Of a DNA stretch of 64,000 bases, positions 36,578 through 49,200 are shown in pieces (positions within the stretch are counted from its first letter, which is position 1; every line of letters starts with the position of its first letter). A program made the translations under genes and the position numbers. The stretch comes from Sphaerosporella brunnea (taxonomy: Eukaryota > Ascomycota > Pezizomycetes > Pezizales > Pyronemataceae), in assembly GCA_008704415.1 (NCBI GenBank), contig VXIS01000057.1, positions 62,001 through 126,000 of the forward strand, read 5' to 3'. The notes beneath the pieces were generated by a model, which saw only the letters and a program-made list of their open reading frames with translations, was not told where the DNA came from and did no database searches.

Positions 36578-37693
36578 ATGGCCCAAATTTCCTCCAACAA
36601 ACATTCAAATACTTCCACTCATTACACGGAGGCTCCCGCAAAACGTCGCCGCACAGAAACCATGGAATCGGCATCGGCTACGGAATCCTCCAGCGATGCG
36701 TCCAGTTCAGACAGCGATGAAGACAGCAGCAGCAGTACTGACAGTGACTCCGCCGAAAGCAGTGGCTCTGATAGCTCATCTTCCAGAGAGTCGTCATCAT
36801 CATTAGAAGAAGGAGAAGAACACGACGAAGAAAATTCACCTCCACCAGGCGTCACCATTTATACAGAACAGAACCCACCGCAGGGGACCCTGCATTGGTA
36901 CTGGACGCAACGCCACCGTCTATTCTCTCGTTACGAGGATGGAATATGGATGACGGACGATTCCTGGTTTGAGGTAACACCCGAGAAAGTGGCCGAGTAG
37001 GTTTCTTCCATCCGCCCCTTTCAGCCAAGCTGCTGATTTCAAGGGCGAAGAAAAATAACTTCACACATGTTTCCACCCTCTTCGACCGAGACGGAAACCG
37101 TGGTCATGGACGCCTTCTGCGGCGTCGGTGGGAACAGCATCCAATTCGCCCTGTCACCGCGCGTCAAGAAAGTGATAGCCGTGGACACGTCCGCCGCCGC
37201 GATCGCTTGTGCCAGACACAACGCGGCAATCTATGGAGTTTTGCCCAAGATCGATTTCGTGTGCGCCGACTTCTTCGCTCTGGTCGACACTCGGTGGAAA
37301 TTTGAAGAGATTGGCGCCGTATTCTTGAGCCCGCCGTGGGGTGGACCCGGCTACAGGGGTGATCATGTCTTCAATGTTGAGACCATGCAACCGTATTCGG
37401 CTTCCTACATTGTGCGTCGGGCTAGAACCGTCACCGAGAACCTGGCGTTGTATCTGCCCAGGACCAGCGATATGAACCAGTTGGCCAGCTTGATTGGGGA
37501 CGATGAGGAGATGGAGGCGGTGCATTATTGCATCGGAAGAAAAAGCAAGGTAAGGCCTTCTGAATGGATGGGTGGGGAAAGAAAAAAAAAAAAGGTTTAA
37601 CAAGTCTCATAGGCTCTGACGGTATACTTTGGTGAACTAAACCACACCGTAAAGGCTGCCAGGGAAAACGGTTGGAACGCCTCACGATGCTGA
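36578..37693 (+). CDS. TGS1: Trimethylguanosine synthase (snRNA/snoRNA cap hypermethylase)
   Basis: Three exons: 36578-36996, 37051-37549 and 37613-37693; introns of 54 and 63 bp; 332 residues. Tgs1 converts m7G caps of snRNAs and snoRNAs to 2,2,7-trimethylguanosine with S-adenosylmethionine, in the nucleolus. The N-terminal third is a low-complexity Ser/Asp/Glu region. Next is the TGS1 lead-in WTQRHRLFSRYEDGIWMTDD and WFEVTPEKVAEKI. The SAM-binding motif is VVMDAFCGVGGNSIQF (about 157-172) and the catalytic motif LSPPWGGPGY (about 232-241). It ends with ALTVYFGEL from the third exon. The first intron removes an in-frame TAG; its acceptor is AAG. Confidence 0.92.
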
Positions 37694-38635
37694 ACAGGCG
37701 ACGAACTATCCCCGTAAATTGACAGAAATTCAATACCCATGCTTCTCCTCCAATATATTGCCATGTCCTACGCTAAGTACCCACTCATGTAGTATGAACA
37801 CATATCTATTCACACGTGTTCCAAGGCCGCCACCCCTTCATCCCAATCACTCGGAAATTCCGATCCCAAGGGCAAGAAGCTTTGAGGTTGGCATCTCCTG
37901 CCTGCTTTCAATAGTTTCAAATATGGACGAAACACACACCAACTCCCGAAAGAACAGGTAAATGTTGGTGGAAGACAACATACCAAGGCAATTTCTGAAA
38001 AACTATATAAAATCTGGCGACATGTGCCTGCCCTTCCCCGGTGACCCTCCAGTTCCCCCGCTTTCCCGTACCTCTTCCGGCGTATTACAAAACAAACACA
38101 AAGGACTTGTCTTTACGGCGCCAAAACCACTCCGAACAATAATAGTACAAGTAAAAATCAATTAGACAAACAGAACAAAGGAGAGCACAAAGGAAATGGA
38201 TATAATGGGAGCGTGAGCAAGTAGACCAAGTAGGGTAAGTAAGGAGACGAAGTGAGGGCCCGATATATGGGACTGTAGGGTGTTGTCTCCAAGTCGACAA
38301 CAAACGTCAGGCAGAGCACAAACGGATTACAATGGTATAAACACAAATGAGAACGAAAACAAAACAAAACAAAAGGACAAATACGCTCTGCTCCAAATAG
38401 ACCCCGAAGAATGCAAAAACACAAACACCGTTATATCCAATGTGCATCAAAAGCAGAAAACAGTGACAATATACACACCATATACAAAACAACCAACCAA
38501 CCAACCAACCACGCACGCCCTGCACACCGATCAAAATGCCGAGGAAAACAAAAGCCAAATCCAAAGAAAATATCCAATAGCAATCAATACTAGATGTGGT
38601 CGTGGCGGTTGCCATTCAGCCCCCCTACGATTCCA
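37694..38635. other. Intergenic, convergent 3' ends
   Basis: 3' flanks of the TGS1 gene and of the minus-strand gene ending at 38636. A-rich, with short aacc repeats near 38495. No gene or RNA seen. Confidence 0.4.
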
Positions 38636-40323
38636 TCAAAACCTCGGGTGGTCTCCGACTTCAACCTTCAGACTGGCCATGGTCTGGCTCCGATTCGCGC
38701 GTACCTGGCCCACTGCCGCTGCGCCTTCACCCATTTCCCAGTCTTTCCTCACTTCCTCCAACACGCGCTTGCACCAGATTCCGATGTCACGTTCGAATGT
38801 TTGCCAACCTTCATCGGTGCCGTTCACCACCGACATAACATCGAATTTAAGGCGTATCTCGAAACGTATTTCGGCAGCTTTCTTCCAGTACCGGAGGTTT
38901 TCTGCCAGTCGGTACGGCTTGCTGAATTCTGTGTGGAATGTTGGAATCTGACCGAACGGACGCTTCGATCGTCGCACGACAGCGTTGTGAATCCGTATGA
39001 GGCGCAGGCCAGTTTGTAGGGCTGCCAAGAAAGGCGTGGGAAGGGGAGTGGATGCATCGATTGCCGAATACAGAGGCAAAGGCTCCTCCGAGGAATCGAA
39101 GTAAGCTAAGAAAAGATGGTAGCGATCTGAGGGATGATTATTAGCACGAGCAGTGACCAAAAGATGCGGAGATATGCAAGTCATATAAGCATACCGTACT
39201 CACGGCCCTCCCAACTGCCTTCCAACCAGTCTCGGCCCTTGCGGCGGAGCTCGATGATGGCCTTTTCTTCTTCATCCAATGCCTTCTCAACGCCCTCGAT
39301 CCATGTAACCAAAGCCTCGGTTTCCTCGGGTCTCACACCACCAGCGAACTTGCGCTGAGCCATGCATTTGAGGACATCGAGAATCGACAGAAACTCCTCT
39401 CGCATTGTCTTGTCATCCTTCGTAGAGAGGAGCGATATGTCAGTTGTGTAGTAGTAGTTCTTTGCCGCACGGATCGCGGCTGTTCCCAATGAGCACAACT
39501 CGGTCCCTTGCATCTCTTGGAATCCTTCAAAGTTCGGGCCCGCTTTAGGAGTGTCCCCAGCCTGCTGCCATGTCCTTTTGGTCACTGCAAGGGACTCGCG
39601 CAGCTTGCGACGAAGGACATCAGGATCAGGTGCGGGCGGAAGGAGCTTAGTCCGGGGATTGTAGGTGGAGGTGGTAGGCGGTAACATGATTGAATCGTCG
39701 AAATCAAAATCGTCCATCTCCAAAGGAGATTCCATGTAGAAATCCTGGTCGCTGGGCAGATATAACTCTGGCGAAGAACGCATAGAAGAGTAGGTCGAGT
39801 CCCGCTGGGAACCCTCGGTGGCAGCGGTATCTACAGTCAAGTTGCTGCCGCTCTTGGTTTTCTTGAGACCTCTGCGACAAACATTGTCAATCAAGGTCTA
39901 TACTTAGGCAACCATTACCACTCACCCTCCTCTACCGTCCAAAAGGCCTGTTTTTGCGAAGAAATACTGCAAATGCGCAATGCTACCCAAGGCCATGACA
40001 CTATCACGGTGCTTTGCGGACGTAGAGAACTCGGTGCCTTGCGGTCGCATAAATCCCCTCCTCCGCGTGGTTATCGTCATGGATGATCTGGTAGACGACG
40101 TGGACACATTAGAGGTCGTCGACTCTCCGGAAAACGAGCGTTCTACTGGGCCTGGACCCGAGATGGCTCGCTGCGGCGGGATCTGCCCAGGAGACAGCGG
40201 CGAGCCTGGGGACGGCGGCGTCGAAGGTGGAGTACTGGAACTCAGTGTCATTGTCGGGTTCGTACGATTCTTTGTGGGGGTCGTGCGGGGCGTAACATTG
40301 GGCGTGACTTCCGACGAGGACAT
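38636..40323 (-). CDS. Conserved fungal helical protein, function unknown
   Basis: Three exons: 40323-39926, 39871-39195 and 39126-38636; introns of 54 and 68 bp; phases agree; 521 residues. The N-terminus (about 110 residues) is Ser/Thr/Pro-rich and probably disordered. Next is a short motif, LGSIAHLQYFFAKTGLLDGRG. After an acidic linker (LEMDDFDFDDS) comes a long region predicted to be helical, beginning RRKLRESLAVTKRTWQQAG and including CSLGTAAIRAAKNYYYTTD. I recognise the FFAKTGLLDG type as a conserved ascomycete protein but not its function. A mitochondrial-distribution (Mdm36-like) helical protein is one guess from overall shape only. Confidence 0.75.
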
Positions 40324-42735
40324 CTCTCTCTACCAGCGACGAAGCGAAGGGACAGTTAAGCACGGTTCAGGCGATCCTTGGATCAACAGTCGGAACGCGT
40401 CGTAGGAATGAGTTTGAAGCTTGTTGGAATGTGGGTTTTGCTGACAATGTGTGGGAAGATGAAAATGGGGTTCCCCAACCAAATCACGGTGCGTTCTGTT
40501 AATCTCAAAGCGTCAGGGGTTGTATTGGGGATTTCAACTGGCGTACTTGCAATGGCTGTTGCCATCTGTGCAGCATCGGAGCGTTTTGATTATTCAGAGC
40601 CTTCAAGCACCACGAAACGCCATCGACTGACTTTTTTTTTTTTGCTCTTCCAGGGCCCAAGCAAGTAACGGCATTTATTGGAGGGGGTGGTTTTTCCCCT
40701 GTGACGCAATTCTGGCGATGCTACTTGCTTGACGCGACGGGGGCACGGGCGGCGAGGCCAGACTTCACGTGAAATGCCAAGTTAACTAGTCGAGCGGACC
40801 ATGGGACTGCATTCGGTGGACCGAGTGATCAAAGATGATATGGAAGGAGTTCTGTGAGCGGAAAGAGTAAGTGGTATATAAGTGCTTAGGCTTAAGTACT
40901 TACTTAGTATGTACATACCTCCAATCGACTCCCTCTTGGTATAAGGATAGGTTCCGGACCGGAGTTATAACGGATTATTCTTACACTGGGTACTCTTGTA
41001 GAGGGAGCCGACTGTAGTAGATGGGATGAATTGATTGATCTATTGGCTGTGAACTCGGAATTAGGTGGCAGACTGAAATTAAGGACGACTGAAACTAAGG
41101 ACGTCCATTCCCAAAGAATGCCGTTTCCGTAAAGGCGCAGTCTTTCTTTGTGAACTGATGGTGTGTCAGTGCTGCTTGCGGGAGACGGTATGCCATTTAT
41201 GCGGCTATTTCTGCAGACTTCTAAGCAAGTAAGTAGTGCTGTGCACTTTAAAGGTAGACCTTCGCTTAAGGGGGTTGGTTACCCGGTGGGCCCCTATCGA
41301 CTCTGACAGCCAGAAAGCGATGTGCGAGTGATATTCAATGGAGATTGCCCGCAAAACAAGTTCGGGTTACCCCCTCAAGCGAAGCAGCGAATCGAACGGA
41401 ACGGAACGAGACGCCGACCCGGCGCACGCTTCAGAAGGCCCCATTTTTTAATATGATAAGCTACTCTAGTGCGCGTGTATCTAGTGCATGTAGACTACAG
41501 ATGTCTAATCCAGGTATTGTAAATTAAAGGGATGTCCTAAAATACTTATAATTCAGGTACATACTAAGCAAATGTCGAGTGACAATTTGTGAGGGCAGCT
41601 TTCTCTTTCTCAAACGCGATGCTATTGAGCTCTCTTTACCTTTTTCCAGACATTCCACCCAGTGGGTGTAATGCGAAACCCGACAGGCACCGAAAGCTAG
41701 CTGGGGGGTGGGGGGGTGGTTAACTCCTCCCTCGAAAAGAGTGAACGGAAGCTTATAAAGGATACCAATCCAGAGCCATGGTTTCTCGATGGTAATGAGA
41801 AAGAATGATCCAGGTGGAGGATCCACTATCTGCCTCGCGAAAGTCAGGACTCTCGCCTTGCCGTCAACTGCGCCTTACTACGCTTCTTTACAGCGTCGAA
41901 ATCGACGCTGCCACGGCCAATTTGAAACTCACGTTAATTCACATCATGTTACTGAAACAACGCCGGACATAGATCTTGATATGTAGATTATCAGTCTCAG
42001 GATTGCGAATAGATATCTATATCTATATCTAGTCTAGAATATGTATGGTGCAGGCAGCTATAAACCTCGTCGTCGCACGTCCCCGGTTGGTGGAGATGGG
42101 TGGAGATGGACGACCATAATAAACGAAGTTATCCCCGCGTGCGAACTCTGAGCAGACACCACGTTTCTCGACCAAACAAGATGCGCTCTATAATTCTATG
42201 TGGTGCAGCCCCACCAGTTTAACACCGTTGTACTCTGGTTATGGGGTTGCAACTACGGATTGTAAAAAGCTTGGACCAGCTGAATGGCACGGCCCCGCAG
42301 GCATGGCCAGCTGCAAACGCTACCACCTGCCAATACCTTGAGGGTGAACTTGGTCTGAGCACTGAGGTTCTTTCGTCATGACTTTGATCCATAATGCCGA
42401 CTGCTCCCAACTTCGTACATCGCTGGTACAACGACCCTCCAGCAGCAGCAACTTGAGCACAATGGGCAGGCCGAACAAAAGAAAGGTACAATCAAGACAA
42501 GCGGGCGCCATCAGTTCATCTCGGACTCGGAAACGCAGTTGTCTCGGCAATGCCGAGTCTCTCGGCGGCAGTGAATCCTTCGGCGCAGCCTGACTTTAAA
42601 GGTCAACACAGTCGGATTGAGGAGATTGTCGAGGATGTGGGACACCTAGTATTGTTCTATCCTAAGCTCCACTGAAAACTTAACTAGATTGAAGATTATG
42701 GTGCAACGCGTTATAAACTGGGACCTTCGTTGAGC
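40324..42735. other. Intergenic, no gene seen
   Basis: 2.4 kb without a supported gene. It contains 'acttagtac'-type words common between genes here (40880-40920), a G run near 41703-41717, and short frames without motifs. The right end abuts the older transposon relic. Confidence 0.4.
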
Positions 42736-42764
42736 GTGAAGTTACCCGGAATTTAGTGGCGAGT
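42736..42764 (+). repeat. Left terminal inverted repeat of the older, interrupted element
   Basis: 29 bp starting gtgaagttacccggaattt match the reverse complement of 53670-53698 at 27 of 29 positions. The two copies bracket the split DDE transposase relic and the large transposon inside it. Confidence 0.7.
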
Positions 42765-42803
42765 CTCTCAACTTTTATTTGATAATATTTATTTTTTATT
42801 TTG

Positions 42804-42946
42804 TTAACATGTACTTACCCGCCGGTGGCTTTTATACACGCGTTCCTTAAACGCCTCGGTTCAATAATGTTCTCCGAGAGTGTAAGCCTCATGAATCCGA
42901 TCTACACGCTTAAAAAATTTGAACACAAGCTTATCTGATACACCTT
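42804..42946 (-). pseudogene. C-terminal end of interrupted DDE transposase relic
   Basis: After the CTT duplication, the minus strand reads on in the same frame as the relic at 53378-53664: GVSDKLVFKFFKRVDRIHE, then AYTLGEHY and an in-frame TGA (42861-42863). It then continues TEAFKERVYKSHRRV to TAA. The tail resembles the end of DDE-type fungal transposases. The internal TGA shows the gene was already decaying or has decayed since. The large element separates it from its upstream part by 10.4 kb. Confidence 0.7.
42944..42946 (+). repeat. Target-site duplication CTT (left)
   Basis: CTT directly outside the left terminal repeat; the same triplet lies at 53378-53380 outside the right one. A 3-bp duplication is usual for CACTA-class elements. 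Confidence 0.85.
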
Positions 42947-42968
42947 CCCGAGCATACAAGGAACCCGT
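42947..42968 (+). repeat. Left terminal inverted repeat of the large transposon
   Basis: 22 bp starting CCCGAGCATACAAGG, an exact reverse complement of 53356-53377. Confidence 0.93.
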
Positions 42969-43190
42969 GACGTACGGATTTTTTAAATCCGTGAAAAAAA
43001 TACCGTGAATAACGGGTTCAAAATCCGTAAAACGGTCCCGTCAATATTCCGTAAAGAAAATCCGTAAAAAACCCGTAAAGAAAATACGTAAATAACAGGT
43101 TTTAAATCCGTGAATAAAGCCGTCGATAAATCCGTAGAGAGCGGGTAAAACAATTGAACAGAAATCCGTAAAAGAATTCCGTCGAAAAGT
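42969..43190. repeat. Left subterminal ccgtaaa-type repeats
   Basis: At least ten copies of (a)tccgt(a/g)aa and its variants are spread over about 220 bp, with a few cgggtt inversions. Subterminal arrays of short motifs are the usual transposase binding sites of CACTA-type elements; that role is inferred. The right end shares only a few copies (53308-53355). Confidence 0.7.
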
Positions 43191-43412
43191 GTAATAGGGT
43201 CCACAATGAATGTTGAAAATTAGGTAGCATTTAAAAACTGTACAATCTATATAAACAAATCTGAAATGCCCACCAACGCGCTGCCCAAAAATTCTACAAA
43301 CCGTAAAAGCATTAAAGGTTACCAGGTACGAAAAAAAACTGCTGTAAAATACCGCAGTATACAATAGAAAAAAAAAAGACGGCTAACAAGCAGCTATTGT
43401 AGGTTTTTATCC

Positions 43413-46022
43413 CTAAGAAAAAATTAATCCAAAGAAACACTCTGTAAGAAATCGAAGCATACATACTTCATTATTCTGCAGCTCCTGCATGCGCTGGGAA
43501 TGAGTGTGTTTCACGTGTTTCTGAACAATGACCTTGGATTTTTTGCGAGCTCGAGTTGCTGCAGCATCCGCCTCTTGAGCTTCTGCAGAGGCAAGACGCT
43601 TTGTTTTTGTCCGTGTACGAGGTGTACGAGGTGGCGGTGTGAAATTTGTTTCAACTGCCTTCTTGGTCCGTGCCGAAGCTGAAGTTGCAGTCGGTATCGA
43701 TTTGACAGCCAGGTTCAGTTGTGTTTCAGGTGGGTGAGAGATAGTTGCTGAAGGACTAGCGGCTTCAGAAAACATAACTATCTGCACTTGAATTAGTACA
43801 CTGCAAAGAGCGAAATAAAATTTGACCGAGAAATAGAAGTTGAGTTATCTACCTTTTCAAGATCAAGACAGAGTTCTTCCGGGTCCACAACAACTTTACC
43901 ATGTCGCACACGCTCCAAAAAAAGGTTATAATCATCAACCAAGTCAAAATCCCTGGCGATACAAACTTCACGGTAGCTGTCCTCACCGGTAACAACGTAA
44001 TATCGATAACCAGAGCCGTTATTTCCAATATAGGCCTCGGGTCGATGAATTCGGATGTGTCGATCGACGATGAACATCCATTGTTCCATCAACAAGTTCA
44101 ATGGAAGAACTGTAACTTTGCCCACAATTCGTACTCGATACCACGTACCATCTTCAGCAGTTGGAACAGTAGCTGTGAGGCCTTCCACAATCCGAAAAGC
44201 TGGTCTGGATGAAAGTAGAGGTGGTTCTGCTAGCTCAGTATTCGAGGTTGCTTCTTGTGAAGCAGTGTTATCTTTGGTGGATGCTACAACCGGCTTTGAG
44301 TGAATCGGACGAGCTGCAAGCTTAGATCGGGGTTGACTCTGTTTGCCAGCATTAGATGGAGGCGAGATCTTGGTGACTGACTGTTTTTTAGCTCTTGCAT
44401 GCCTGGTAGTACTAAGTGGATGAGGGATTTCAGCATCAATTTGTGCACGATCCTTGCGTCGGGTAGCAATAGAGCCTTTCACCAAGCCTGCTTCAGCAGT
44501 GGATGTGGGTCGTGGAATGTCTCGATCATCATTGGTTGGAGCCAGAGGACGATGTATATCCTCGTCGCAAGAACTTGGAGATGGAGATGGAGCGATGGGT
44601 ATTTGTATGTCCTCGTCTCTTGTACTGTGATTGGTGGTACGGGTCTTCGATGGTCGGCCCTTTTTTCTAGGCATTCCAAGGATTGCAAGTTCTTTGTTTA
44701 GTGGACGTCGACGATTTTCACGAGTCCGACGAATAATATCTTTGAGAACGTAAATGACCAATTTTCGAGTCCATCGGTATGGTCTCATAGTCTCACACAC
44801 GCCTGGTAAAAGCATATCAGCATAATCACGGCTGTGTGGTGCATAAAATATAAAAGTTCGTACCTGTTATCATGTTTTCCGACTGCCCACGGTCTGTATA
44901 CTCTGTCCAGGTGTCGTGTAAATTGATACCCAAAGTAGAACAGATCTCTTTCACTTTTCCACGCATAAGACGTGACTGTTTTTCCTGGTCTTGCTTGGAC
45001 AGATCGGCCCCGATACCCATAAGGCGACGTAGGGTGGCTTTTTCTGGATTCTTCCACCATTTACTAGTGGTTGGCTGATAAGGTGCGTCGGGCTGGTGTT
45101 TGTGAACAGCTCTATCGGTATCGGTATCACTATCGATTGGCTCTGTGCGCTGTCGCTCGTCAATTGGCTCTGTGCGCTGTCGCTGGTTCTCTGTATCTTT
45201 ATAGACGTCTCGCGGATTGTCCTATGCGAAGTCAATGTGCATTCAAGTACTCTAGGTTGGTTCCGAAATACAATTTGACTTTCTTGTGGAAAGCGAACGT
45301 GCCAGGGAGTAACGGTGTTGGTTTTATCAGTGGTACACTCAATATGATCGCTGATATGATCCTCGTCTGTATTAGCTTTGTCATTGTTGGTAGCAACCAT
45401 ATCCTCGTCCTCGCTCGACGTGATATCATCCTGAGCATCCTGATGGCAATCATCGTTCCAGGTATTGACTTCGTCGTCACTCTCCTCATTTCTATGAACA
45501 TCTTTTTTAGCGGCACAGCTTTTACACACGTCCAAGTTGCCATACTTCCGTGTATCTGCCTGTGATTCTTCACCACCGATGACTCCGGTTTGAATCGCTG
45601 AGAGAGGAAAATCAAACTGCTTATAGCTGTCGGCAGGTGGGGAAGGAAAAGTTTCCAGAAGAGTGTCGGGAATTAGCAAGCGTTTCGAAGCCCAAGATGT
45701 ATCGAGAACTGGAGTTGAAGTCTGTGTCTTATCATGAGTAGGATAAATCATAAAGGATGTCGATATCATGTACCTGTGAGTTTGCCAGTTGAGAATTGAG
45801 TTCACGGCGAAGCTTGTAATCACTGTAAAGTGATTCAAACTGGGTCAAACGTGATAAATCGACGGCGTCCATGAGGGTAATATCGATGCTGAGTGCTTTG
45901 AAGACTGATACACTGTGGTTGCCAACGAAGTATGTGCCAGTTGGGTTGTTCGGAGAAAGCCAGCATGGAAAGAATGAGAATGCCACCTTATAATTATCGG
46001 CCCAAGGCATGACGTAGTACAT
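43413..46022 (-). CDS. Transposon accessory protein with AT-hook, function unknown
   Basis: Six exons: 46022-45774, 45721-45272, 45221-44864, 44802-43853, and a last one from 43781. Introns of 52, 50, 61 and 71 bp are supported by frame continuity; about 791 residues if the last frame runs to 43413. A final intron from the GTATGT near 43466 could instead end the protein about 17 residues earlier. No family is recognised. Visible: an N-terminal aromatic-rich part (FSFFPCWLSPNNPTGTYFVG); a long acidic middle (DDCHQDAQDDITSSEDEDM); a twice-repeated ERQRTEPID unit; a charged helix with WWKNPEKATLRRLMGIG and LMRGKVKEICSTLG; an AT-hook-like PRKKGRPSK; and a basic C-terminus (RARKKSK). It is transcribed divergently from the transposase with 219 bp between start codons. 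A DNA-binding TnpA-like partner is a reasonable guess. The start codon is uncertain (46022 or 46010). Confidence 0.65.
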
Positions 46023-46241
46023 ATGCAAGAATACTAGCGTTGCAGTTAGACACCCATTGTGAGTTTTGTGTGGGTGAATATACGCGGGTGGCAGTCGGAC
46101 GTTGGTTGCCGAAAAAAAAAACATTGTACGGTTGTGCCTCACCTCATGGTGATGTGGGTGTGAACCAACGGATCTTGACGCCACTAACATTGACACACCA
46201 TCATCGACACACCATCAGAAGCATCAAGGGACGAAGAAATT
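46023..46241. promoter_or_regulatory. Divergent promoter region of the transposon
   Basis: 219 bp separate the predicted starts of the accessory gene (minus) and the transposase gene (plus), so both are probably driven from here. A 9-base A run (46111-46119) and the repeated word 'catcgacacaccatc' near 46200 are the only visible patterns. Confidence 0.4.
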
Positions 46242-49200
46242 ATGCCTCGAGACTTATCGCGTCAGAGGAGCCCGATTGCTCCACTAGATGCATCCAGCCG
46301 TTCAGTACCGATGGCTGCAGAATCAGCTGTCAAAACTGCAGCGAAGCGGAGAAAAACGACGACATTTATACCTCTAGCACCACTACCAGAAGCAATACCA
46401 CTTGCCAGCGAGCAAGCAATCGCCGCTGCCAAACCTGCGGATTTTCGTTCGTCACAAGCAGCAAAAACGACAGTACCTGTTGCGATAAATCGAATCTCAG
46501 CAACAAGTCCAACTCCTGAAAAATCGCCGTGCTCAGGAGCAATGTCCACTACAGGGACACCCACTATGTTGCAGTTCGAGCTCTCGGCAAAAGAACAGTA
46601 CACCGACATCAACAATTCCACCGAAAATCCTGATGACCCAAGAGCTAAACAAGCCTATAATCAGACGTCGAGTCCGGACGATGATGATAATCCAGTGGCC
46701 GGTAGCTATGGACAGGACAGCAATTCATACTCACCCAAACCAGCAGGTGATATGCATAATGGCTTTTTGGACAACGATGAAAGCGATATACCTGAGTTGG
46801 GACTCGAGATTCCTGGCCATGAGCAATATCCTACTATGGAACAGATCAGTCGGAGCATTGAGGAAACACCACTTGACGATGGCTTTACCGATGAACGACC
46901 ACCAAATAGGATTCCACTACGGTTTAATCTCGATGAGGAGGATGAACTTATTGCAGCGGGCAATATGTTTCAATATGGTATTCTTCCGGTTCTGTCTGGA
47001 TGCGAATTCTATCTATAGCCCTCTATCAAATTAAGACACGGTGCAACGTTGCGTTGGACACACATTTGGAATACCTGAAAGTTGTCCGTACCCTTCTCAA
47101 GTATCGGATTCTGGATCCTCGAACTGTTGAAACTACGTTGGAGCGAATCACTGGAATTAAACATGAGCGGTACGACGTTTGTCGGAATGGCTGTCTCTGT
47201 TTTGCAAAACCAGAGTACGCTGAAATGACAGAGTGTCCAATGTGTGGAGAAGCTAGGCGGGATGGGAATTGTAAGTTCTGTAAAAATCCAGAAATGATAA
47301 GAGACGAAAAACTGATCAATCACTGCAGCTGTTGCCTATCAGACATACGATTATATCCCACTAGTACACCAATTAAGGCTGCAGTATTCAAATCCGGAGA
47401 GAGCTAGAGATCTTGTACAATACCGTGAAGATCTTCGAAAAGAGCGAACAGGTGGTCCCGAATGCGACGAATCTGTCCTGCGAGATTTCTGGGATGGAAA
47501 GTTATGCCATACACTCCAGCAAAATGGCCTATTAAATGCCGAGTCCGATATTGCGCTGGCGATGTCCACTGACGGAGTTGAGCTATTCCGAAAAGGCAAG
47601 AAACATCAAGTCTGGCCAATCATACTTCAGTGCTATAATCTTGCTCCACAGCTTCGATTCAATGAGGATAATATCATATGTAGCGGTGTTATCCCAGGGC
47701 CGTGCAAACCCAAGGACATCGACTCGTTCCTATATCCCACCATCAGAGACCTGAAAATTCTTCATAATGGCGTTGATGCCTATAACGGGGCTACCAACTC
47801 CCAGTTTACACTCCGAGCGCATGTGGTAACAGTCACAGCTGACATGCCTGCACGGGATATGTTGATGGGCGTGGCCGGTTATAACTCGCGCCATTACTGC
47901 AACTACTGTACCATCCGAGGATGCTCTGGATACAAATCCACATACGTTGGACATTCCGACTGCAGTGACGATTTCGACATGTCTGATACAGCCGATGCTG
48001 ATGACAATCCTGCTAAACGTCAGCTTGATCTCGAGGATGTTGATATGCCCAACACGTTCGACTTGCAAGAGAAATTCATCCAGCCGGAGTCTCAACACCA
48101 ACGAAGAGGCACTCATATGTACTGTCCCTTGAAACCTCCTTACGATGTACCTAGACATCCAGACTGGCGTGATTACAACCCCAGCAATCTTCGCCCTCGT
48201 GTACATCGTGAAGAGGAACAGACCGCTAGCTATTTCGTTAACACCGTGGATTCTACGGATGGCTCTGCGGCTGAAAACTTACCTGATGAGTCATTTCATC
48301 GTGATTCCCGACTGTCCAAGGTGCAGCTCAGTCAGATAACACACGCAACCGGAATTCAAAAACGTTCTTCCTTATGGGACTTGCCATCTCTCATTTGGCC
48401 GTGGTAAGTTCTTTGAGTTGCTATGGGTTGTGGTTTTAGTTAGATGGCAGTCATGCTAACCTCTGAATGTCCGTCAACAGGAGTTTTCCGATCGATAGTA
48501 TGCATTTGTTTTATTTGAACGTTGTGCCAAATATGAGAGACCATTGGCAAGGAAATTTCTTTTCCTGGGAGCGTCAGCCTGGAGCTTTCAAAACGGCACA
48601 ACAAGCTACGTTCAAACCCAGTGGAGAGCCTTACTGCATTGCTCCGGAAGAATGGAAAAGAATCGATCAGGATATCAAGTCCATGATACACCCTGCTGTC
48701 TTTGGAGACCGAATTCGTGGCGTCCAAGAATTTCGAAAAGCGAATCAGTGGAAGACTTGGGCTCAGGTTGTATCACCAATTGTTCTGAAGAACCGCCTTC
48801 CGGAACCATTTTATTCCGCATGGACCCAGCTTGTGCATGGCATGACCTTAGCTACAGACTATTCTGTCAGTGCGAAAGACATCACCGATATACAGGAGTC
48901 CATGATCCAATTTGTCAACCATTACCATGAGGTATACTACCGGTATCAAAACAAACGGCTTCCAGCATGCCGAGCTGTGTTTCATGCCCTCTTGCATGTT
49001 GCCGAATGTGTTGAATGGCTCGGGCCTATGTGGTCCTATTCTCAATGGGTTGTGGAAAGAATGTTTGGTCTTTGGACTCCGAAAGTAAAACAACGTGCTT
49101 CCGCATCGCGCAATTTATCGCTTGCCATGCTACGAAGTTCATTGGTCAGCAATCTCAAATATGGGGCTGATTTAATGGCTTGTAGTTGTTCAACTATGCC

